From assembly GCA_000469685.2 (NCBI GenBank), contig LS997565.1:42678666-42742665 (forward strand): a stretch of 64,000 nucleotides of DNA, written 5' to 3'. Both the position numbers and the translations under genes were made by a program. The DNA comes from Haemonchus contortus. Lineage: Eukaryota; Nematoda; Chromadorea; Rhabditida; Trichostrongylidae. A model generated the notes under the pieces. The model worked only from the letters and a program-made list of their open reading frames with translations, was not told the origin of the DNA and did no database searches. Positions 1 through 10,287 of this stretch are shown in pieces. Every line of letters starts with the position of its first letter. The first letter of the stretch is position 1.

Positions 1-399
1 GAAAAATCGCCTAGATAGGGTGTAATAGATGCCTCGTAACCTTCTCAGCCGACGTACACACCTGAAGGTGGACAAGTTCTTACGGCGTCGTGATGCTGTA
101 GAGGTTGCACCATCCGCACCGGAACACACATCTGGCACGCAGAGAGCTTGCTGTAGCTAGTTGTACCCAATAACATTTGGTCAGCTCATACAAATACCAC
201 TTCCATGCAACATTTTTCGTCACACTCCCAACTTTACTACCTTTCCGAAGCTTCTTATTTCTACACCTTTTGCATTTATAAAACAATAGACTAAAGACAT
301 AATTTCTACAAATCCTCAGAACACCTGCTATCTCCCTTTAGCAAGCTCCCTGAAACTTAGCAACGAGCAGTACATGACTTTCTAAAGCACTGCTCGACT
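1..399. other. Upstream spacer, no gene recognised
   Basis: No receptor exon, transposase or RNA gene was recognised on either strand. Short open frames here lack splice context and resemble no family I know. Confidence 0.4.
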
Positions 400-1010
400 T
401 TTGAATTTGACGACTGTATTTTTTCGAGATCAGCTGAAAAAGAAAAAGGGACAAAGTTCGTTTCCAAGGAAACATCAAAATTTGCAATCAGCTTTGATAG
501 CACCTACAAGAAGAGCGTAGCCCCTCCAGATCTTAGCTCTTGTGAGAATATGCTTTCTATTCAGCGCTTGATTCTACAGGATAGTTTGCTAGTAAATGCT
601 GATTATTTCACAAAATGAATAGATACTGCGTGCATTCTTCCCTATAGTCAGGCAAAGTGTTATGCTGAAGTTTCAAAGAAAATGACGTTTCTTCATTTTG
701 ACTTACGTAGTTAAGGAGTAGCATGAGAATTGTATACCTTCTAGCTATACTTCCCTTTGTTGAGCTTGCTGAATGGAGAAGATCATGAAACTTCATCGCC
801 GTCCAAATTGAATTTAAAACTTTATCGCCGCATCTCGGAAATGTCCAAAGTTTTTCCCAACAGTCGTACTATTACAAAAATCGCATCCAGATCTTTTCGA
901 TAAGAAAAGTGGAGAGATCAAGAAAGCGATTGCGTTCTGTGGAGTTTTTTGGCAACCAGAAAGCTGGGATGTAGCAACAGAACATCGGACAGAAAAACAG
1001 TGACCTTCGA
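400..1010. repeat. Duplicated block, copy 1 (pairs with 2440-3020)
   Basis: This stretch aligns by eye with 2440-3020. Shared landmarks in the same order are an arrangement like TTCGAGA(T/C)CAG followed by A-rich sequence, GAGTAGCATG(A/G)GAA near 715 and 2710, and AT(C/T)GCATNCAGATC near 885 and 2870. Copy 2 lies just upstream of receptor gene A, and a related block lies upstream of pseudogene G near 50.5-50.7 kb. It therefore looks like the 5' flank of a receptor duplication unit. No coding potential was recognised. Confidence 0.55.
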
Positions 1011-2200
1011 AAATACTCTATCAGGGTTGACCAGCCGCGGTTGGACTGCGGCTCGTCAACCCTGGAGCATTTTAGCAGAGAACGGTCTTCTATACCGTTA
1101 AATTCATTCAAAAGTTCCAAGCCCTTTCCTAACTTCTATCGGCAATCGAAAGCAAGCTTTGGGAGGACAGTCGTGAAATATTTTACAGAGCAATTGATTA
1201 CAAAGATATAACAGCTCACCGATCGACATCTCCTTATCATTCTCCTGGTCCTTGTTCTGATATAAACGATATGTGAAAAATGATGATATGTGAATGATGA
1301 AGTGTATACTATAGGCATGTGCTACTATCATGCACAAGAACCCGATGCGCTAAACAGTCAGCTGGACCCTGCTATCCCATAGTCTGTTACAGAGTAGAGA
1401 ATGCGAGAGCTAGCGCTGAGTACGGTACTCTTTGTAAGCGGTGGTAATCATATACTTTCTGGTTTACCTCCTTACCATTGTGGAATACCTGTATTTCACC
1501 GAGGACGAAGTGGGAATTTCCTCGCACTTCTGCCCTTTATCCGCCCGTCGAAGCATACACATGATAACATACCAACCAGTGGTCATTATTCTGTTTATGT
1601 GGATTCCCACGTAGAACTCATGAGAAGCATGTAAACGCAGAGATTCTACATAAAAGTTTTTCTTTAAAGACATAAATTTTCTGCACCCATGAGGTAATTG
1701 GACAAAATTTTTTAGACTTAGCTGAACAGTAGAGCTCTGCACGGATAGGTTCATGGGAATTGTGAAAGGCGGTTGGATCACCTAGGCTCTCATCCTTCTC
1801 ATGTTGAGTTTGAAACGCCTCACTGAGACCAATCATTGGCCTCTCCCTTTCTTCTTTAAAAATGAGTACTGAGCAGCAGCCACACATCGAGTAGTACAAA
1901 ATACGCTCGTCAATATCGGGTTGCTACTATCAATCGTCACGTTAACAGTTGTAATTCCACCACATCTACAACCTTCTCAGAGCTAGAACTTTGTACGACT
2001 AAAGGAAACAAAATTGAAGCGGTCAATTACACAATAGATTGATATAGTCTGTTGATGTCCCCAACATCCCCACAGCGAGATATCCCCACCAGGTCAGGGC
2101 AATAGTACCATATATGAAGGCTACACGTGTGAAGGTACAAGTGAAGAATTACATGAAACAATCTAGAAGGCCTTTAGATCGGACTGATGATTTCGGATTC
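1011..2200. other. Spacer, no gene recognised
   Basis: The stretch near 1314-1385 (CATGTGCTACTATCA, then CAGCTGGACCCTGC) matches a block at 22155-22225 and marks a dispersed repeat. Nothing else was identified. The short open frames on both strands show no conserved domain. Confidence 0.4.
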
Positions 2201-2204
2201 TTTC

Positions 2205-2430
2205 TCTTGCCCCCCCCCCTCTCCGGATTCCAGTCCTGCCACACGCCATGCCACATCCGTCTCCAGTGAGCAGAGTCTGCCCCTTTCAACTGCCATTGGT
2301 ACACCCACCTTCCCGCCTGTATCCCTTCCGATATTGAAAGCTCTAGGCCTATGAGAATAGGACTTTTGTATTTCCTGTAAATTACACCCTTCGCGTACGC
2401 CCCACCCCCCTGAAGTCCGTCTCCATTGTC
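2205..2430. repeat. Dispersed repeat, C-rich
   Basis: It contains a run of about ten C at 2211-2220 and a motif series (CCTGTAT, then GA(A/T)ATTGAAAG or GTTTGAACCT, then a G-rich stretch and TATTTCC) that recurs at 12570-12650 and 47425-47480. This suggests an interspersed repeat of unknown class. Confidence 0.35.
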
Positions 2431-2439
2431 GGGTCTTGA

Positions 2440-3020
2440 CTGCTGTAGTTCTTCGAGACCAGTTAAAAAAGGAAGAGGGAGCAAAGTGGCGCTAAAAAGA
2501 AAACGATAAAACTCACACTTACCTTTTCTAGCATTCACGTTCCAAACTTTAGGCCCTTGAAAATGGAATTCCTACGAGGTTGCCTACTCTCAGATGTTGA
2601 TAATATGGCAAAATTGATGTTATGTGCATACTAATCTATAATTGCGCGAAATGTTTATCTAAGATTTGAGAGAAAATTATGTCTTTGCAATTTGCATACG
2701 TGGGTATAGAGTAGCATGGGAACTGTATAATCTCCAGTTCTATCTTCCACTGTTGTTGAGCCTGCAGAGTGAAGCAAATCATGACACCTCCTCTTCGTTT
2801 GAACTGAAGCTAATACTGACATCTTGAAAATGCCCAAAATATGAACCAACTGTCATACTGGTGCAAATATCGCATTCAGATCCTTTCTACAATGAAAGGT
2901 TAAAGGTTTTATTTCAGTCGAAGCTTTTGGCAAGCAAAAATAGGAATGTATGTAGAGAAACAAAGACTTCGACAGAAAACAAAGATTCCTCCCTCTTCCA
3001 ACTCCCAATAGTAATTTCTT
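2440..3020. repeat. Duplicated block, copy 2, 5' flank of gene A
   Basis: It is paralogous to 400-1010. Part of it (around 2640-2690, with GAGAGAAAATTATGT) is also paralogous to 50630-50680 upstream of pseudogene G. It may hold promoter sequence for gene A, but no core promoter was recognised. Confidence 0.5.
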
Positions 3021-3054
3021 GTCTTTAGAGACAAAACTCAAAAGCCTACGTTAA

Positions 3055-3612
3055 CCCATTGACGACCATGAAGTCCACATGTGGACTGCAACTGTATTTT
3101 TTGTTTTATTCATCTAAATTTCCATTTCCTTTCAATTCTTCTTCTCAAAACATTACATCAGGCCTAAATGAAACTACTACAACGTGGTCCTAGAAAATTT
3201 TCTAATTTTGCAATTGTGAAGGTGTTTTTTTCGAAGGAGTACATTACCTTGGTGAACTTTCGTTCGTTGAACAACTTCAAAAAAATGAGATATTTTGAAA
3301 AAACGGTCGTCATTAACATTTCCAAATGCGAAGCTCGTGAAAATTCCCCAAAACGATTCCTGGTAATAATTAACCCATTGGCGACCACGCCTTTTACATT
3401 GTCCTTACATTAAATTTTAATTTCTCCTATAACTGTCCTTGGAAGTGAATGATTCCTGCAGCCGGTTGCCTCAAGATTCTCTGGAAAGCTGTGAGCTCAG
3501 CTAATATTTGAAAACATGAAAAAAAATTATAAGAACACTTGATAAGCAATATAAATACTACAGGAACACGATAAGGTGTGGCTCGCCGGCGAGTCACGCG
3601 GTCGTCAATGGG
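3055..3612. mobile_element. TTAA-flanked MITE (piggyBac-like ends)
   Basis: The element is bounded by TTAA on both sides (3051-3054 and 3613-3616). Its ends are inverted copies starting CCCATTGACGACC. TTAA target duplication with termini beginning CCC is characteristic of the piggyBac superfamily. It encodes no transposase, so it would be non-autonomous. A third, direct-orientation copy of the end (TTAACCCATTGGCGACC) starts at 3370 inside it, suggesting a nested or composite structure. Confidence 0.6.
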
Positions 3613-3902
3613 TTAAATGTATCATTTCTATCACGAATTTCATAATTCTACGAAATGCTATGATACAAAAAAACTTGAGCTGAGCTGGAAAATAGTTTTT
3701 TCTTCCGGCTCCGCTCTTCGTGTTTTCGGCTAGGTGATCCTCTCCCCCTCTCCCTCTTCTAACATTATCAATGCCGTGCTACTCATGCTATCCAACAATC
3801 CATAGTTGACCGCTGCTCTTACAAGCTCTGATGTGCAAATGCCTTTATCGAAAAACTTTAACCTATAATGCCTGCAAAACCGAAAGTGAATTTCTTTCAA
3901 AG

Positions 3903-6900
3903 ATGTCTCCGGATATCCTTTCTATTCCATTCCAAGTTTTCTATATCGTTATACCTACTATAAGTCTGATTGGTAACTCGGCCATTGTGTACGTAACCGT
4001 ACGTTCCAGGTATGTTATCATCCAAGATTTCAATTTTTTGCTTAGCAATAAAATTCGAACTATCTAACAGACTTGCAGTTTTTCTCAATAGATTACCAAG
4101 GGTTTCGAGAAAAAATTCTCAAAAAGTTGCGAAATTCTCCTCTCTTTTTTCAAGGTCATTGCGAAGCCCATGCAACATACTCATCGGATTGATATCATTG
4201 GGTGAAGGTTGGCATATGCTCGGACACTATGTAATGGTTGCATCCCACAATATGTGAGTGTGAAAACTTTATAACTATCCATGGAATGGTACTGTACTCT
4301 TATAAAACTCATTCTGAAGATCTACTTCATTATATGTTCATTAATTCTAGTACAATGATTGTATTTTTTGGAAATAAAGGCTGTGATGGTGAAGGAGGTG
4401 ACGGATACTGATGAAGCATACTTTGTTTTCGTAGAATATCGATTACTCTTAAGATTTCAGTCAAAAATTACGAATTCTAATATGCAGATCTTCGAGATGT
4501 TTATCCCTAACTGAAGCCCTCAGTAATGATTTAGGAGGTCTGTGGGATTTTCCCGGAAGTTTGGGAAGTGTAGCTCCGAGCAAACTGTCATTCCTTCTAT
4601 GATCTATGCAGATGCATTAGCTTCTCCCTTATTTTATGATTAGAATAGGTAGATAAGAGGATTGTAAACCAAACAATCTGAAGAATATGCTCTCTGCAGG
4701 CGGAATTTGCGCTTTTGACAATCTTTTTTGAAAGAGAGCCTTGCCAGAATGCGACAATTTCTTTTTTCTGAGGTGCTTTTATAGATGTAACAAGCTGCAA
4801 ATCGGTGCAAGCTTTGCGACTTAATTCAGAAATAAATGTTCTCACCTAACCTCTTGCTTGTCCTCGATTTTTTGAACCCTCAAAATTAGTACTGCCTAGT
4901 AATTCAAACATTAGTTCTGATGTAACAGGTGTTTCTGAACATATTCATATTACCAACGAGGTTTTTAAAAATAAATTTGCTTAAGAAAATTTTTTTCAGA
5001 ATTGAAAATCATCTAATGAGGCAAGACTACTGTGTTTATTGGCAAGTGATCCCAACATTGGGCATGTGTTTCTCTTCTATACTGCTTCTCAACGTAGCTG
5101 CTGATCGATTGATAGCTACACAGAAGTTTTAGTACGAACTTGCAAAAAATCTGCTTATAATGAACTGTTGAGAAAAAAAGTTTAACGATTTTATGTTTTT
5201 TCTTCCTTTCCTATGCAGTCCTCACTTGATCATCTCTCGCATGGTACTCTCTCCATCGTGATACTACGTTTCTACTGACCACCATTTGCGCAGCCACGAA
5301 ACTATCGTGGGTCTCTCCTGAGTAGTTGTTCAGTGGGAATGCAGTTAGTAATAGTAATGCGCACCAGTTTGAGGCCGGACGAAATGTTTGTTTGGTAGTG
5401 GAATACTGTTCTAGAGCCCAAAACCGGACTAGTATCGCAAGGGCCAAGAGGGTCGAGAGATCCCTAATGATCCAGGAGCCTGTCAGTAGATTGACGATAC
5501 ACTTTGATACACTTCTCCCGGGAGACGGACGTTAGGAACGATTTTGGGTAATCGATTTGCCGCTGTCGCGGACCACTCATTCGCCGTTATTATAGCTCTA
5601 GCGTTCTTCATACAGCTGAATCGATATGCGATCATTATTTTATGCATATTCTACCATTAGTACTTTTGTTCTTGTATTTCTTACCTACTGCTGCATCCTG
5701 CTACATTCCTTCGCGCGCGACGCCCCTCTCACCGCGACGCGACCATTTCGTTCCTAACGCGCCACACCCCACTTCTCCCATTTTCCTATTGCATTTCAAA
5801 GAATAAAATTTGAAAAAAATCTTTTCTAATTTGTAATAGTTCAAAGTGCTCTATGGCAAAAGCCATTACTGCTCTCTGAAATGGGTCAAAAATTAACGTT
5901 GAATTTTAATATCGTGTTTAGAATAAATAATAATCATATTTAGAACAAATAATAGAATGCGAGAGTTAGGATATTCCAGTCACAGTAGTGTGGAGGAGGG
6001 GAACCAAGGACAGAGACGAAGACCACTTCAATGAGGCACAGGAACGTCAAGATGAGCGCAGAATTATGAGAAGCCTAGGATTGCACGGTGATAGCCGAGT
6101 TATGCTTCAATTCATATGAAAAGAAAAAAGAGTCACTTTCGAATCATCCCTTGAAAATGAGGGTTCATAGTACGTATCGTTCCCGGTGGATAGCAATCGT
6201 CGTTTCCGACATTCCATACATATGAACTATCAGCTTTCGGATAATGCAGGTCTACCTGCACTGTTTAGAGATATTCACAAGGAAGAATTGTGGATTTTCT
6301 GTGGAAAGCACGGATCAGTGGAGTTTTATGTTCGACCTTGCTTGCCTAGCTGTTCTACTATTCCTGCTGTAAAACCTTTTCGTGGGGCTTGTGGAAGACA
6401 ACTGGATTTTTGTTGCTTCCGACTATATTTGAGCCTATCTGATACCTGATCTCAAGCTAAATTGAACCTGCTTATACCCAGATTCGAACTTAATCAAATT
6501 TGCATTTTAGCAACTCGTTCATCAAAACTCGACATACTTTCTATATTTCCATTCATATCACCGTTGGACTAACCTTCGCTTTGATCACTCAGGCAGGAGT
6601 ACTTTTTGGCCTGTTCTTGAATTTCACAGAGGACTTGTAAGTCAAAAACTTTTCGAAGTTTCGATACTATTTGCTTATATATTTCAGCAAAGCAATTTGA
6701 CTCTTCCTAGCATAGCAGTAGATTGATGGATGAATTTAGAGGATAAAGAAAATTCTGGAAAGATTGATAACTGGATCTTTAACTTTATACAAAATGTCAA
6801 AGATTAGGGCGTTACGGCGATAGGGCTTGTGCCGAGAAGCGACCAGTTTGAGTCATTGTGGCATCAAACTCGGCAGAATTGTGATATATGGATATATGAT

Positions 6901-7902
6901 CCCAAGCACAGCAACAAGCACACAAACAAACAAACAACAACAGACATAAACCTAGTAAACACATTATATTGACATCCAGTGGCTCAATAAACCCATAGTA
7001 TGAAAAAATACTAGTACAATAGATAGGATTTCGAATGGAAGGCGCCTCGCTGAGAGATGAATTTATTCATGCATGATGCTATGATATTATATAAAATTTT
7101 AGATATGTTTTATGTGTCATATCAGCACCTATTTATTCTACAATTGGCACGACATTTGTCGGAATCATGTATTCCTTCAATATTCTCATACTTGTATGCT
7201 ATGCAGCACAAGCGATTCTGCTGAGAAAAACGCGTTTAGGTATGTTTTGAGTGAACATACCTTACATTGCTCTCTGGAGAATTGACGTAACCTACCGAAA
7301 AAATTCACTGATGATTTCGTACTTTTGAATTTTCAAGGTCAAGACAATTCGAAGCAAATCCACAGATCACTTGTCGTCATAAGCCTGACAACAGTGTTTG
7401 GCTGGTTCAGTGCCACGATCTATAATGCCTTCAACGTTATTTTTACTTCAAACGGTAACAAACTGCATGCCGCCTTGGTCGGAGGACTGTTTGTGAATCT
7501 CTCATGCGCCTCAAACTTTTTCGTTTACTATTTTATCAGGTTGGTTATTTTCATTCAACTCTCCTGATCTGCGAAATGCATTCCGTTGGTTCGAGTTCCA
7601 TTGATTCCCGCACCCCACGCCAAAAAATGAAAGATTTGATTATAAACCTATGATAGCTCTCTGAGAGCCTGTTTTCAAAGCAGAAACCAGTAAAATATGC
7701 TTTATAACTGACCCCAAAAGAACACATTAGTTAACAATCTCCACTTTTCGAAAATATATTAATCAGCCTAACTATTCACTTCTTCAGCACTATGTATCGA
7801 CGTGAATTCGACAAATATCTCATGATCGGATCCATGAAGAAAGCAATGGGATTCAAAATCCGTCCATGCGCCCATGAATGGGCTGCGCCTCGTTTACCAT
7901 AG
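3903..7902 (+). CDS. srsx-like chemoreceptor GPCR, gene A (305 aa, 7 exons)
   Basis: Predicted seven-transmembrane chemosensory receptor of the nematode srsx class, expected in the membrane of sensory neuron cilia. Exons: 3903-4009, 4155-4253, 5000-5131, 6511-6636, 7103-7239, 7338-7539 and 7788-7902 (TAG). All introns are GT-AG and the joined frame is open. TM1 spans about residues 11-33 (core IGNSAIVYVTVRS), TM2 41-66, TM3 80-102 starting at Cys80 and followed by Asp104-Arg105-Leu106 in the DRY position, TM4 123-145, TM5 172-196, TM6 212-234 (VVISLTTVFGW) and TM7 244-265 ending NFFVYY. Asn150-Phe-Thr is a possible glycosylation site in the second extracellular loop. The start was chosen because AG directly precedes ATG, as in the paralogs. 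Exon 4 is 12 nt longer than in B, C and F. AATAAA lies at 7989-7994. The ligand is unknown. Confidence 0.9.
5211..5447 (-). pseudogene. Possible Tc1-like transposase HTH fragment in intron 3 of gene A
   Basis: The minus-strand translation contains a segment (VSRNVVSRWREY) that resembles the second half of the helix-turn-helix at the N-terminus of Tc1-type transposases, where VSR(N/S)VVSRLW is common. No catalytic domain and no terminal repeats were found, so this is at best a truncated fossil. The GC-rich DNA to about 5765 may belong to the same insertion. Confidence 0.3.
6785..6960 (+). repeat. Possible SINE with CA-rich tail, intron 4 of gene A
   Basis: A GC-richer segment (starting GGGCGTTACGGCGATAGG) is followed by a simple tail of CAAA and CAA units (about 6915-6945). 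This layout suits a short retroposon. No second copy was found in the window, so the class is uncertain. Confidence 0.3.
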
Positions 7903-7988
7903 CCTCTCACCTCAATGGTGGTCACTGAAATCTTCGTCACAATATATAGTTGAAGGGCGACATTATTCATAAGAAATGGTGAACAAAG

Positions 7989-7994
7989 AATAAA
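7989..7994 (+). promoter_or_regulatory. AATAAA poly(A) signal of gene A
   Basis: Canonical AATAAA 87 nt downstream of the gene A stop codon, within the usual range for a compact nematode 3' UTR. Confidence 0.55.
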
Positions 7995-10287
7995 TCGTTT
8001 AAAATTGTGCATTTTTTAGACCTTCAACCGAGAAGTACTTCCATCTTAAACTTTACTCTCGTGACTGTTCTGCTATTCTATTAAGAGGACTCGAGAATAG
8101 ATTGATTGCTCAGATATCGTCGGATTTTATACTCACTGAAGAAATTTTCTCAATTTCGGTTAAAGCCACTTAGCTGCCAGTTCCTAACTTTGCATTCTTG
8201 TCTAGGCACTTTCATATAGAAGATGGGCGAATGTTTTGCGCATAAGTTACAGCTTCACATGAAAACATCAAAAACTTTTTCGTAAAAAAACGTCATGCCC
8301 AATTACTCCACATTACAATTACCCTGAATGCTCATCCTTTAAGCAGAAATTCCCTTGAAAATAGAAAAGATCACATAGAAGACGAGATTCGCTCCCAAAT
8401 TTCATCATACACGAGAGTTTTGTAGAGCAACATGGGATTGCCTAACTTTATTACGGTGTTTTGTAGAAGGAGATAAATGGTTCTACCATTCCAACTGAAA
8501 TTAATGTTTATGCGACGAATTCATTCTTCCTGTCCCGACAATCTTGTCACCGTTTACGGTTTCAATCACGTTCATAAGAAATGTAGATGAAAGACTTTGG
8601 TTTTGAAAAATTAAAAAATCAAAAATCAATATTCAGGTCTACTTGCAAATTTTCAGTACAAGCATTGAATGAAACCATAGAGTCCAATGCTCATTTCTTT
8701 CAATCCTTCGGACCAGAACACACAAATGCGTGGATCGGTGACCCATATCACTAAAGCTGGTCTTCAGATGCTATAGTACAATTGCTTATGAATGGATGAG
8801 CATTCACAAACGCGATATATCCGTAAAAAAATTAAAATTTAGTTTAAAAAAATTTTAAAATTATAAATTTTATCAATATTATAAATAATTTTATAACTAT
8901 ATTATAAAATTTTATTTTTAAAAAAATTTTATTTTCAAAAAAAAGCGTAAGCTTGTGGGAGCTGAAGCACATCTGCTTCGTGCTACTAGTTAGTATGTAG
9001 AAGTTCAAGAAATAGACCCTACAATTGTCACTGATCTAATGAAGATTCCTAGTTACAGATTAATGGATATCAGTATTCATAATGACACTTTTGTTTTCAG
9101 CACTGAAAAACTGAAAATTGCTTATTGAGGGAGGACTTAGTGTGCGTTCAAAGCAGAGATTTCTAACAATGGACCTGTTTCTCTTTGACACAATATAATT
9201 AAAATGACCAAGTGATAAGATTCAATTAAAATCGGAGAACTGTCTCTTCAACTGTTTTCCGAGTATCGAGCTCTCTATACTTCACACCATCCCAATCCCA
9301 GCTCTTTCTCCCAAGAAATGAGAAAAAATTCTTTCCGGGAGAAGGGACTGGGATACCGATGCTAAAACTTCGAAAGAGTTAAGTGCTTCGAGGAAAGCCC
9401 CCAGTCTATGTTCCCGTAATTCGATTTATACTATGGCAGGACTATAATGAGCTACGGGAACATAAACTGAGAGATTCGTTACAAAAAAAAGGCTACCGCA
9501 ATTGGAGCAAAATGACAGCAGTAAGCAAGACACCAATTAGAACCTCCTGTAATTACTTTTTAACGTTTTATGATCCTCCAACGTTTTTTACAGTATCCTT
9601 TGGAGATTATGTCACTATAATTAGCAAACTAGCTATGAACTGCTTCTGGGTAATTGTACATACTTATGTAGAAGTCTGAGCGCATGGCAATGCATTGTCT
9701 TGCCTAGAGAGAGGGAACTGATCACTTACACCTCCGTTTTGGCTGCAGAACACCTTCATTTCTCGAGTAAAGATCTTTCTGTGACTGACTCCATGACTTG
9801 AACAAGTCGTTTTGGTAACAATCACACCAATCACAGACAGCGCTCACTTCAATCGTTCCCTGAGAAAAGTCGCCTGAATTACACATTAATAAAGTAGTGG
9901 GTTTGACGAGTAGAAAGGAACAAAAAAGTTTCCAAAACATGACTGAAATGACGGTTTTGGGGTGCCGACAATCACGATACTTTGTGTGTGAAGATTGACG
10001 TCTTTACTTCGCAGCACATCCTCATGACTAAAGGATTTCCGAGGCATTTATTAACATTTCCAGGGTAAATGTACGAAAGAATTCCATGAGAAGAGAAATC
10101 ATCCTAATTATTTCTCTTTCCATAATAGCTCTGCCTCTGAATTGAAGTGCTTAATCTCACCAAATTTTGTATATTACATCTAATATTATGCTAGGCAATC
10201 GGCTTGCATTACTGACAGTTGTGTCAGTGGCTATTCCTGAGAAACTCGACCTGTAATGTTTCTGAAGCGCAATCGTTTCCTTTCAGG
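7995..10287. other. Intergenic A-B, no gene recognised
   Basis: About 2.3 kb without a recognisable gene. It holds an AT-only palindromic tract (8825-8943) and a perfect 12-bp inverted repeat, TATGTTCCCGTA / TACGGGAACATA, around 9408-9464. The open frame at 9383-9679 has no recognised domain and is probably chance. Confidence 0.5.
8825..8943. repeat. AT-rich self-complementary tract
   Basis: Almost pure A and T with alternating AAAATTTT and TTTATAAA blocks that can pair with each other. It could be a degenerate hairpin element or simple low-complexity sequence. Confidence 0.5.

Noticed and set aside
10219..10287. Upstream in-frame ATG as start of gene B
   Set aside because: The extra 23 residues have no counterpart in A, C, F or H, and a TTTCAG acceptor sits between the two ATGs.
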